A stretch of 64,000 bases of DNA from Streptomyces sp. NBC_01669 (GTDB taxonomy: Bacteria; Actinomycetota; Actinomycetes; Streptomycetales; Streptomycetaceae), in NCBI RefSeq assembly GCF_026339735.1, contig NZ_JAPEQG010000001.1, forward strand, positions 2,356,001 through 2,420,000, given 5' to 3'. Below the pieces are notes generated by a model. It saw only the letters and a list, made by a program, of their open reading frames with translations, was not told the DNA's origin and did no database searches. Below, piece by piece: positions 45,895-53,868 of this stretch; within the stretch, counting starts at the first letter, position 1; each line of letters starts with the position of its first letter. The translations under genes were made by a program, and so were the position numbers.

Positions 45895-47384
45895 GCTGCC
45901 TTCGCCTCCTTCTTCTTCGTGTCGTCCTTCTTCGTGTCGTCCTCGGCGGTCTTCGTGAACACGGCCATCTGTGTGGGCGGCCCCACCTCGGGGTCGTCGG
46001 GTCCCACCGGCACGAAGCCGACTCCGTATCCGTGCCGCTGCGCCACTTCCTGCGCCCAGCCCCGGAACTCGGCCCTGGTCCATTCGAAGCGGTGGTCGCC
46101 GTGGCGCACGTGCCCGGCGGGGAGGCTCTCCCAGCGGACGTTGTACTCCACGTTCGGCGTCGTCACGAGCACCGTCTGCGGCCGGGCCGAGCCGAACACC
46201 GCGTACTCCAGCGCGGGCAGCCTCGGCAGGTCGAGGTGCTCGATGACCTCGCTGAGCACGGCCGCGTCATACCCGCCCAGCCGCTTGTCGGTGTACGTGA
46301 GCGAGCCCTGCCGCAGCGTGACGCGGCCGGCCTGCCGCTCGCCCATCCGGTCCAGCTTCAGCCGGCGCGAGGCGATGGTCAGGGCGCGCATCGAGACGTC
46401 GACGCCGACGATCTCCGTGAAGCGCACGTCCTTCAGCAGTGCCTGCACCAACTGACCCTGTCCGCAGCCGAGGTCAAGCACCCGGCTCGCCCCGGCGGCC
46501 CGCAGCGCCTCCAGGATCGCTTCACGCCGCTGCTCGGCGAGCGGCACCGGCTTCTCCTCGGTGTCCGTCGTCTCGTCCACGGCGTTGTCGACGCTCTCCA
46601 CCGCCAGGTCGTCCAGCTCGGCGAGCCGTACCAGTTCGAGCCGTTCCATCGCCTGCCGGGTCAGCCCCCAGCGCCGGGAGAGATAGCGGCTGGTGATCAG
46701 CTTGTGCTCCGGGTGGTCGGCCAGCCAGCCGTCACCGGCCCGCAGCAGCTTGTCCACCTCGTCGGGCGCGACCCAGTAGTGCTTGGCGTCGTCGAGCACC
46801 GGCAGCAGGATGTACAGCTGCCGCAGCGCGTCCGCGAGCCGCAACTCGCCCTCCAGCACCAGTCGTACGTACCGCGAGTCGCCCCACTCCGGGAACTGCT
46901 CGTCCAGCGGTACGGCCACCGCGTCCACGCTCGTCCAGCCGAGCGGACCGAAAAGCTTCGTCACGAGCTCCGCGCCACCGTGCGCCGGGAGCGCGGGCAC
47001 CTCGATCCTGAGCGACAGGGACGCCGCCGCGCGCTCGGGCAGGGCCCGGCACACGCCGTTCAGAGCGGACTTGAAGACGGTGCTCATCGCGACGGAGAGC
47101 AGCGAGGACGCCGCGTACGGCCGGTCGTTGACGTACTGCGCGAGCGCCGCGTCGGGAGCGCCGCCGCGACCCTTGCCCTTGCCCCGGCGCACGAGCGCCA
47201 CGGGATCCACCTGCAGCAGCAGGGCGGCCGTGCAGCGCTCGGCGGATGCCTCGGGATAGAAGACATGCGCGGTGCCGTGGGAGGTGGAGAACGTCTGCGC
47301 CTTCTCGGGATGCTTGTGCAGCAGGAAGCCGAGGTCGGTCGCGGGGCGCTCAGGGGTGCCGGTCGTACTGATGGTCAGGAACAC
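45891..47384 (-). CDS. hen1: 3'-terminal RNA ribose 2'-O-methyltransferase Hen1
   Basis: A 497-residue protein. The N-terminal half interacts with Pnkp. The C-terminal methyltransferase has the AdoMet loop SRVLDLGCGQGQLVQALL and the Mn2+-site residues in LSEVIEHLDL and HVRHGDHRFEWTRAEF. It methylates the 2'-OH at the broken RNA end before ligation, blocking re-cutting by ribotoxins. A Lys/Asp-rich tail repeats DDTKKDDTKKK. GTG 47384 is chosen with GGA 6 nt upstream; further in-frame sequence is not conserved. Confidence 0.94.
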   Translation of the reverse strand: MFLTISTTGTPERPATDLGFLLHKHPEKAQTFSTSHGTAHVFYPEASAERCTAALLLQVDPVALVRRGKGKGRGGAPDAALAQYVNDRPYAASSLLSVAMSTVFKSALNGVCRALPERAAASLSLRIEVPALPAHGGAELVTKLFGPLGWTSVDAVAVPLDEQFPEWGDSRYVRLVLEGELRLADALRQLYILLPVLDDAKHYWVAPDEVDKLLRAGDGWLADHPEHKLITSRYLSRRWGLTRQAMERLELVRLAELDDLAVESVDNAVDETTDTEEKPVPLAEQRREAILEALRAAGASRVLDLGCGQGQLVQALLKDVRFTEIVGVDVSMRALTIASRRLKLDRMGERQAGRVTLRQGSLTYTDKRLGGYDAAVLSEVIEHLDLPRLPALEYAVFGSARPQTVLVTTPNVEYNVRWESLPAGHVRHGDHRFEWTRAEFRGWAQEVAQRHGYGVGFVPVGPDDPEVGPPTQMAVFTKTAEDDTKKDDTKKKEAKAA

Positions 47385-47436
47385 ACGTCCGAGTATGGTC
47401 TGGATCACCGCCCCCGACCAGGCATTTTCGTGGTGC

Positions 47437-48414
47437 CTACGGTTCTGTCGCCCCTCCCGTCCCACGGTCCGTGCCACACGCCGACCCGCTCCCTGACCCC
47501 CGCGCCGTCCGTCCCGCCGCGATCAGCCCGGCCAGTTCCGCGATCGGTCCGGGCCCGACCCGGCAGCAGCCGCCGACCAGCCGCGCACCGGCCTCCTGCC
47601 AGCCCCGCACCCGGCGAGGGTCGAACGTGGCACCACCGGTCCATCCCCGGCCCTCGGCGTCCCACTGCTCCCCGCTGTTCGGGTAGACGACGACCGGTTT
47701 CCCGGTCATCTCGGCCGCCGTCACCACCGCCCGGTCCGCGTCCGCCGGATCGCAGCAGTTCACCCCCACGGCCACCACCCGGTCATGCCCGGCGGCGAGC
47801 CCGAACGCCGTCTCCAGCGGCTGCCCCGCCCGGGTCCGGTCGCCCGCCACGCTGTACGAGAGCCAGACCGACAGCCCGTAGTCGTCGACCACCCGCAGCA
47901 GCGCCTCGGCCTCATCGGTGTCCGGCACCGTCTCCAGCGCCAGCACATCGGGACCGGCGGCGGCCAGCGCCTCGATCCGGGGCCGGTGGAAGCGCTCCAG
48001 CTCCCGCACCGAGAGCCCGTACCGCCCGCGGTACTCACTGCCGTCCGCGAGCATCGCCCCGTACGGACCGACGGAGCCCGCGACCCAGACCTCCCGGTCC
48101 GCCGCGGCACCGGCCCGCCGGGCCAGCTCCACGCTGGAGGCGAAGAGCTCCGTCGCCCGGTCCCGGCCGATCCCCCGCCGCGCGAAACCCTCGTACGTCG
48201 CCTGGTAGCCGGAGGTGATGAGCACCTGCGCCCCCGCCCGCACATACGCCCGGTGCGCGGCCTCGATCTGCCGTGGCTCGTCGACCAGCAAGCGGGCCGA
48301 CCACAGTTCGTCGGACAGGTCGCAGCCCTGCGCCTCCAGTTGGTTGGAGAGACCGCCGTCGAGGAGGACGATTCCTTCGGCGAGCGCGGCGGCCAGCGGG
48401 CGGGCGGGTTGCAC
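47437..48414 (-). CDS. mmuM: Homocysteine S-methyltransferase
   Basis: A 325-residue protein (VLLDGGLSNQLEAQG start, LETVPDTDEAEALLRVV). Zinc cysteines are in VGVNCCDP and VGGCCRVGP, as in S-methylmethionine-dependent enzymes (MmuM). It makes methionine from homocysteine and S-methylmethionine. The C-terminal 30 residues are a low-complexity Gly/Ser/Thr tail outside the fold. It is 52 nt upstream of hen1 but functionally separate. Confidence 0.9.
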   Translation of the reverse strand: MQPARPLAAALAEGIVLLDGGLSNQLEAQGCDLSDELWSARLLVDEPRQIEAAHRAYVRAGAQVLITSGYQATYEGFARRGIGRDRATELFASSVELARRAGAAADREVWVAGSVGPYGAMLADGSEYRGRYGLSVRELERFHRPRIEALAAAGPDVLALETVPDTDEAEALLRVVDDYGLSVWLSYSVAGDRTRAGQPLETAFGLAAGHDRVVAVGVNCCDPADADRAVVTAAEMTGKPVVVYPNSGEQWDAEGRGWTGGATFDPRRVRGWQEAGARLVGGCCRVGPGPIAELAGLIAAGRTARGSGSGSACGTDRGTGGATEP

Positions 48415-48420
48415 AGCTGC

Positions 48421-48600
48421 TCACTTCCCTCCGGTCGACCACCTGCACAGGTGCGTGCGTGGGCCGCGGCGATACGGTCCTCGTCGGCCGGGGACCGCAG
48501 GAGGCCCGGATCCCACGACAGCCGGACGCGATCGCCACCAGGGCGTTCTGCATGTCGGTGACGAGGAGCGCACAGGTGTGTGTATGACCCACGGTAGCGG
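48421..48600 (-). pseudogene. Isochorismatase-family remnant
   Basis: The minus strand reads HTHTCALLVTDMQNALVAIAS, closely matching the N-terminus of isochorismatase-like cysteine hydrolases (LLVIDMQNA). The frame then loses similarity and no catalytic Lys or Cys region follows. The remainder of the gene is gone. Confidence 0.5.
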
Positions 48601-48736
48601 TCCTTCTCCGGGCAGCGAGGTGATCGCGGAGAAACGGCCTGAGTACGCCTGAGTACCGTGCCCTCCGCACGCCGTGATGCGCGTGCGACAGCGGTTCGAG
48701 GCGAGTCCGTGAGTACACCACGGGCATGATGGATGC

Positions 48737-49660
48737 ATGGATCTTCGTGTCTTCACAGAACCGCAGCAAGGGGCGACCTACGAGACGCTGCTCCGCGTCG
48801 CCAAGGCAGCCGAGGAACTCGACTACGGAGCTTTCTTCCGCTCGGATCACTATCTGCACATGGGAGCCGTGGACGGCCTCCCAGGACCTACTGACGCCTG
48901 GATCACGCTTGCCGGTCTCGCGCGCGAGACGACGCGGATCCGCCTCGGAACACTCATGACCGCCGGCACCTTCCGCCTCCCCGGTGTCCTCGCGATCCAG
49001 GTTGCGCAGGTCGACCAGATGTCCGGCGGACGGGTGGAGCTGGGTCTCGGCTCCGGCTGGTACGCGGAAGAGCACGCGGCCTACGGCATCCCGTTTCCCA
49101 AGGAGAAGTTCGGGCGCCTGGAGGAGCAGCTCGCGGTCGTCACCGGGCTGTGGAACACCCCCGTCGGTGAGCGATTCGACTTCGACGGGACGTACTACCA
49201 GCTTTCGGACTCCCCCGCGCTGCCCAAGCCGGCCCAGGCCAGGGTGCCTGTCCTGATCGGCGGTCACGGAGCCAGGAGGACACCCGCTCTTGCCGCTCAG
49301 TACGCCGACGAGTTCAACATTCCGTTTGCGTCCCTTGCCGACACGGAGCAGCAGTTCAAGCGCGTGCGTGCGGCGGCTGAATCCTGCGGGCGCAGGGCGG
49401 ACGACCTCGTCTACTCCAACGCCCTCGTCGCCTGTGTCGGCAAGACCGACGCGGAGGTGAAGCGCCGGGCGGAAGCCATCGGCCGCGACGTCGACGAGCT
49501 GAAGGCAAACGGTCTTGCCGGGTCTCCCGCAGAGGTAGTCGAGCGCATCTCGGCGTTCCGGGCCGTCGGCTCACAGCGGATGTACCTGCAGATGCTGGAC
49601 CTTGACGACCTGGACCACTTGGAATTGATCGCGTCCGACGTGATGCCGCAACTCTCGTAG
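48737..49660 (+). CDS. LLM-class F420-dependent oxidoreductase
   Basis: A 307-residue luciferase-like monooxygenase-fold protein. It starts MDLRVFTEPQQGATYETLLR, with FFRSDHYLHM (cofactor His region), RIRLGTLMTAGTFRLPG, MSGGRVELGLGSGWYAEEHAAYGIPFP and VPVLIGGHGARRTPALAAQYADEFNIPF. These are typical of F420-dependent members. It is monocistronic and followed by GACCGACGCGG twice with a 13-bp period (49693-49716) in the convergent gap. Substrate unknown. Confidence 0.9.
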   Translation: MDLRVFTEPQQGATYETLLRVAKAAEELDYGAFFRSDHYLHMGAVDGLPGPTDAWITLAGLARETTRIRLGTLMTAGTFRLPGVLAIQVAQVDQMSGGRVELGLGSGWYAEEHAAYGIPFPKEKFGRLEEQLAVVTGLWNTPVGERFDFDGTYYQLSDSPALPKPAQARVPVLIGGHGARRTPALAAQYADEFNIPFASLADTEQQFKRVRAAAESCGRRADDLVYSNALVACVGKTDAEVKRRAEAIGRDVDELKANGLAGSPAEVVERISAFRAVGSQRMYLQMLDLDDLDHLELIASDVMPQLS

Positions 49661-49847
49661 CGAGCCACAGTGGGAAGTCGTGGGGGCCTGTTGACCGACG
49701 CGGCCGACCGACGCGGTCCTTGCCTCAACCTGCAGATGAGTGCGCCGGTCGACCTGTGACGGGTGAGGTTCGGCCGCGGGGGCGGTCCGCTGTTCGCGCT
49801 GCCCCCGCCCCGGAATCCGGCGGCCCGTCCGCGGCCACCCCGACCCG

Positions 49848-50741
49848 TCAACTCACCCCCGGGGGAAGGGCGATGCTGCCGCCGAACACTCCACGGTTCT
49901 CCTCGCTCACGTCCTGGGTGTACGTGATGTTCTGCCCGCCGTTCGGAATCAGGAAGGCGAACCGGAACGCGTGGGCTTCCACCTTCCCCGTCCTGGCATC
50001 AAGCGTCAGCGTCTCGGTCAGCCGGGACAGGGTGACCTGAGACTTGTCCACCGCCACGCCGGCCCCTCGGAGCTGGTCGAGGACGGGCTCCATCTCCCGT
50101 ACGGCGGACTTCACATAGGCACGGTCCTGCACCTCGGGCACCTTGCGCGGCGAGGCCACCCGCACCTGGAGCCGCACCTTGCCGTGACTGTCCGCCTCGG
50201 TGAGGGTGACGCCCCCCTGCTTCAGGTAGGTCCGGAACGTCTGGATGACAGCGACGGGATCCTCGACCTTGTTCGCGATCACCGGATCAGTGAGGGCCCC
50301 CTGCTTCCAGGCGCCTGCGTCGCCCTCCTTCACGTACCCCGTACCGCCGACGACGAAGACCTCTTCGGGCTTGCGCTGCCCTTTACTGCTGATGATGACC
50401 CCATGCGACTGGAGCGCCTCGGGATCACTGGTGAGCCGCACGGTGGCCGTATAGGACGCATTGCTGGGCTGCTGCCCTTGCAGGGTGAGCCCTTCCTGCC
50501 CGCGCACGGCGAAGGTCCATCCGTGCTGCGCCGCCATGGCCTTTTCGGCGAGGTCGAGAAAGTCGCCGGGGGTCTCGGGCGAGGCGGGCGCCTTCTCCGA
50601 TGCAGCCGCAGCCGCGGATGCGGATGCCGCTGCCGACTTCGCCGCGGCCGGCTGCCCATCCTCCCCGCCCACGACGGAGCAGCCAACGGCCGCAAAACAA
50701 AGGGGCGCAACCACCCCGACAAGCCCGACCCGCCTCTTCAT
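49848..50741 (-). CDS. Secreted lipoprotein
   Basis: A 297-residue protein. Lipoprotein signal peptide with lipobox AAVGC (MKRRVGLVGVVAPLCFAAVGC contains the cleavage site), then a long Ala/Ser linker, then a beta-rich domain (TFAVRGQEGLTLQGQQP, EEVFVVGGTGYVKEGDAGAWKQG). The fold resembles LolA/LppX-type or DUF6612-like lipoproteins that bind hydrophobic ligands. No partner gene is adjacent. Confidence 0.82.
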   Translation of the reverse strand: MKRRVGLVGVVAPLCFAAVGCSVVGGEDGQPAAAKSAAASASAAAAASEKAPASPETPGDFLDLAEKAMAAQHGWTFAVRGQEGLTLQGQQPSNASYTATVRLTSDPEALQSHGVIISSKGQRKPEEVFVVGGTGYVKEGDAGAWKQGALTDPVIANKVEDPVAVIQTFRTYLKQGGVTLTEADSHGKVRLQVRVASPRKVPEVQDRAYVKSAVREMEPVLDQLRGAGVAVDKSQVTLSRLTETLTLDARTGKVEAHAFRFAFLIPNGGQNITYTQDVSEENRGVFGGSIALPPGVS

Positions 50742-50958
50742 CTACGTACCCCTCCTCCGGCCCCCCGCCTGACGTGGGGTTACGAGGCGCGGACTATATA
50801 GCAAGGCACGCCACTCGGTCGCGGCAGCGGACAATCCGCCCATTCGGATGGGCAGCCACGAGGGCCACCGGGCGGGAATGGCGTCAGACGCGCACACTGT
50901 GCCGGGGGTCCCCGCGGCCACATGCCAGAGCGCCATCGACGACCAGGGCCGTCCGGCT

Positions 50959-50994
50959 CACGGGTGGACGCAGCATGTGTCGCGTCCACCCGTG
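50959..50994 (-). terminator. Terminator downstream of the DUF6099 gene
   Basis: CACGGGTGGACGC (50959-50971) pairs with GCGTCCACCCGTG (50982-50994), a 13-bp perfect stem with a 10-nt loop, 82 nt past the stop of the gene ending at 51076. It fills part of the 334-bp gap, which otherwise holds only the lipoprotein promoter. Confidence 0.65.
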
Positions 50995-51075
50995 GTGTTG
51001 TGGCGTTCGAAGGTCAGCACGCCCTGTCATGAGGGAACGCGGAGTAGGTCCAGCTCCAGCCTCATTCTCGCGCCG

Positions 51076-51600
51076 TCACAACGGGCCCGCCGCCGAGCCC
51101 GCCGGTCCGCGCACCGCACCGTACGCACCGTCCCGCTCCCGCTGCCGGTCCTGCTCCCGGTCCTGCTCGGCGAGGAGCCGGAGCATGCTGTGCACCCGGT
51201 CCAGCGCCTCGTCGGCCGCATCGATCGCCTCGATGCACTGCCAGTAGAGGCTCTCCTCGCCGGTGTCGCAGGCCACCGCGACGAGAGCCATCCCCATCTC
51301 CCCCAGCAGCGCGCCGAGACCGGTCAGTGCCGCCCGGGGATCGGCAACCTCGGCAAGCTGCGCCGCCCGCGCCGTGCCGGTCCGCACCACCGGATGGTCC
51401 GGCGCCCCGCCGCCGCTTCCCCCGATCTCGCCGAGCCCCCGTGCCTCGCCCCGCAGCGCCTTCGGCCCGTGGGCCGCCAGGTGCTCGCCGATCGCCTGGG
51501 CCAGCGCCTGGACCTGCCAGGCCTCCGCCATGATGGACGGCGCGCCCCGGCTTTGCGCCAGAGCCCGCCGACTTACCTCTATGAGCCGCTCCGCTTCCAT
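51076..51600 (-). CDS. DUF6099-like conserved protein
   Basis: A 174-residue, mostly helical protein (MEAERLIEVSRRALAQSRG; AWQVQALAQAIGEHLAAHG; ALVAVACDTGEESLYWQCIEAIDAADEALDRV). A charged low-complexity C-terminus contains EQDREQDRQRERD. It belongs to a family seen only in Streptomyces and relatives, without known function. ATG 51600 is used; upstream in-frame sequence is not coding. Confidence 0.75.
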   Translation of the reverse strand: MEAERLIEVSRRALAQSRGAPSIMAEAWQVQALAQAIGEHLAAHGPKALRGEARGLGEIGGSGGGAPDHPVVRTGTARAAQLAEVADPRAALTGLGALLGEMGMALVAVACDTGEESLYWQCIEAIDAADEALDRVHSMLRLLAEQDREQDRQRERDGAYGAVRGPAGSAAGPL

Positions 51601-51724
51601 ACGTCGCCCCCGTCCGAACGAAAACCCGCTCACCTCATCCATTACCCACAGTGAAGGGAGCGGTACCGAAAGGCCAGGGGATTTCGGAAATCTGTGGACA
51701 CGAAATCGACTGTGGAGAAGTCGA

Positions 51725-52084
51725 TCACTCCGAAGAGTGACGATCTTGAGGCTCTGGAGGCTTCGGAACCGGGAAGCGCGCTTCGTTCCTGTCGATCTTC
51801 TCCGCCAGCGCCGCCAGCGCATCGATGCCCAGCACCTCGCAGAACTGCAGCAGATACGCGAGCACATCCGCGACTTCGTCCGCCACCCGATGCGCCGTCT
51901 CGGGCACCTCCATCACCTGCGCGGACTGCTCCGGCGTCAGCCACTGGAAGATCTCGACCAGTTCGGACGCCTCGACGCTGAGCGCCGCCGCCAGGTTCTT
52001 CGGGGTGTGGTACTGCTCCCAGTCACGGGCGGCCGCGAACGCGGCGAGCCGTCGCTGCAGTGTCTGTACATCGAGTCCGTTCAC
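51725..52084 (-). CDS. MazG-like nucleotide pyrophosphohydrolase
   Basis: A 119-residue all-alpha NTP pyrophosphatase. The metal motif EASELVEIFQWLT and DEVADVLAYLLQFCEVLGID reproduce the ExxE...ExxD pattern of RS21-C6/MazG-like enzymes, which cleave non-canonical dNTPs. GTG 52084 overlaps the stop of the ATPase gene (GTGA), so translation is coupled. Confidence 0.88.
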   Translation of the reverse strand: MNGLDVQTLQRRLAAFAAARDWEQYHTPKNLAAALSVEASELVEIFQWLTPEQSAQVMEVPETAHRVADEVADVLAYLLQFCEVLGIDALAALAEKIDRNEARFPVPKPPEPQDRHSSE

Positions 52085-53310
52085 GGTCCCAGGTCTACCA
52101 CCGTCGCACCGGCCGTCCCACGGGCCCGTGCGGTGGCCGCCTCGGCGACCGTCCCCACCAGCCTGAGGTGCCCGGTCGAGCCGACCGACGCGGCCAGGGC
52201 CAGCAGTTCCGCCACCTGCCGTCCGTCCAGGTCCCGGTCCAGCCCGTCGACCAGGACGGTGAGCGTCTGCATGGCCGACGGCACCTCCGCCGCGGCGTCC
52301 ATGGCCAGCACCCCCGGGCCGGTGAGCAGGACCAGGGCGAGCGCCAGATACCTCAACTCGCTGTCGCCGAGCCGCCCGACCGGGGTGAGGTGACCGCCGT
52401 CGCGCTCCACCACGGCGCGCAGCAACCCGTCCGGGAGCCGCTCGACGCCCAGCCCCCTCACCGTCCCCGCGCATCCGGCAGCGGCCGCCGCCACCAGCCG
52501 GGCATGCCGCTGTCCGCACTGGGTGTGTGTCCGTTCCAGTACCGCCGCGAGGTTGTCGCAGTCCCGGCGCAACCGGCCTTCCCCGCCGGGCACCGGCGCC
52601 CGCATCCGCTGCGGCTGCGGTTCGCAGACGAAGACGGAGCGCAGGGCCACGACCATCTGTTCGGCGGCGGCGAGGACCCGTAACTGTCCCTCGGTCGTGC
52701 CCGCGACCCGCAGCGGCAGCAGCGCCGTGCCGAGCAGGTCGTCCGGCAGTGGCGCCCGGGTCACCGGGACGGTGCCGGCCGTGTGCCAGGCCGCCTGGAC
52801 CGTCGAGCCCCTGGGGTCACGCAGCGCAGTGGTCAGCAGCGTCTCGCCGCCGCCGGTCAGCCATTCGCCGACGATCCGAAGGGCGGGCTCGGCCTGCACG
52901 GCCAGGTCGAGCCGGACCGGTCCTGCCGGGCCGGTCGCGGTGCAGCCGATCCGGAAGCCGCGGCGCCCCTGGGTGTCGGGACCGGCCCGTTCGGGTACGT
53001 ACGCATCCGGGTCCGGGAACACCTCGTCGAGCGGGTCGCCCGCGCCCAGCCGGGCCAGCGCCTCGTACGCCCGCAGCGCGCTGGACTTCCCACTGCCACC
53101 GGCCCCCGCGAGCAGCGTGAGCGGGCCCACCGGGAGGACGGTGCCACGGTGCGAGGCGAAGGCGGAGAGCCGCAGTTCGGTGACGACGGGGCCGGCGGAA
53201 CGGACCGCACTGTTTCGGGGAGGTTCGGTTCGGACAGCCTCGGTTCGGGCTTCTCGGGCGGCTGATGCCTCTGGGGTCGCCCACGGGTTTTCCGGGCAGC
53301 GTGCAGTCAT
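52081..53310 (-). CDS. AAA/ABC-like ATPase (SMC/RecF-related, no coiled coil)
   Basis: A 409-residue protein. After a 40-residue leader, VVTELRLSAFASHRG is followed by Walker A LLAGAGGSGKSSALRAYEAL. The C-terminal half has GRLGDSELRYLALALVLLTG, in the position of an ABC signature, then VLAMDAAAEVPS, where a Walker B Asp is not followed by the usual Glu. This is the pattern of overcoming-lysogeny/RecF-like ATPases without the coiled-coil arm. It is coupled to a MazG-like enzyme, a pairing that suggests nucleotide or DNA housekeeping. No nuclease domain is seen. Confidence 0.78.
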   Translation of the reverse strand: MTARCPENPWATPEASAAREARTEAVRTEPPRNSAVRSAGPVVTELRLSAFASHRGTVLPVGPLTLLAGAGGSGKSSALRAYEALARLGAGDPLDEVFPDPDAYVPERAGPDTQGRRGFRIGCTATGPAGPVRLDLAVQAEPALRIVGEWLTGGGETLLTTALRDPRGSTVQAAWHTAGTVPVTRAPLPDDLLGTALLPLRVAGTTEGQLRVLAAAEQMVVALRSVFVCEPQPQRMRAPVPGGEGRLRRDCDNLAAVLERTHTQCGQRHARLVAAAAAGCAGTVRGLGVERLPDGLLRAVVERDGGHLTPVGRLGDSELRYLALALVLLTGPGVLAMDAAAEVPSAMQTLTVLVDGLDRDLDGRQVAELLALAASVGSTGHLRLVGTVAEAATARARGTAGATVVDLGP

Positions 53311-53365
53311 GAGCGGACCGTACGCACGCCGTCGACCGGCGAACCGTTCCGCCCGCGCGACCTTC

Positions 53366-53764
53366 CTACGATCGGGGGACGCCCGCGGCCGCGACCCCTT
53401 CGACCTCCATGCCGGCCGGCGACAGAAGAAACACGTTCCGGTCGACGCGGTGCATTCCGCTGCCGAGCCCGAAGACCACACCGCTGGTGAAGTCCAGGAT
53501 CCGCTTGGCCACATCGGTCTCGGCACTGGTCAGATCGAGCAGGACCGGGATCTGTGCGACCAGATACTCGGCCACCTCGCGCGCGTCCGCGAAGACCTGC
53601 ACCCGCAGCACGACCATGCGGCGCTGTTCGACGGTCTCGTGGTCGTCGGGGACCGCGCGGTGGTCGACCCGTGACGGCCATTCGTTGCGGCTGCGCAGCG
53701 GTACGACCTGGGCCAGTCCCTCCCACTGCTCGTCCGTGACGTCATACCTGTCGTACCTGCTCAC
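53366..53764 (-). CDS. SepF-like cell division protein paralogue
   Basis: A 132-residue protein. The SepF core is clear: VVLRVQVFADAREVAEYLVAQIPVLLDLTSAETDVAKRILDFTSGVVFGL, then MHRVDRNVFLLSPAG. The N-terminal membrane-binding amphipathic helix of true SepF is absent; the protein starts at GTG 53764 with SRYDRYDVTDEQWEG. Streptomyces carries several SepF paralogues; this matches the short class rather than the ylm-cluster SepF next to ftsZ. Confidence 0.85.
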   Translation of the reverse strand: MSRYDRYDVTDEQWEGLAQVVPLRSRNEWPSRVDHRAVPDDHETVEQRRMVVLRVQVFADAREVAEYLVAQIPVLLDLTSAETDVAKRILDFTSGVVFGLGSGMHRVDRNVFLLSPAGMEVEGVAAAGVPRS

Positions 53765-53868
53765 CGGACCACCCCGTCTGTGCTTCGGTCGGCGTTGCGC
53801 CGGCTGCGCTCGCTGTTCATCGGGCAATTCTCGCGCCCCTCACCCGTTCGGCGTACCACCGACACGGG

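Noticed and set aside
43285-46455. 1056-codon plus-strand frame
   Set aside because: Antisense of pnkp, which has all catalytic motifs; no ribosome-binding site and no recognisable fold.
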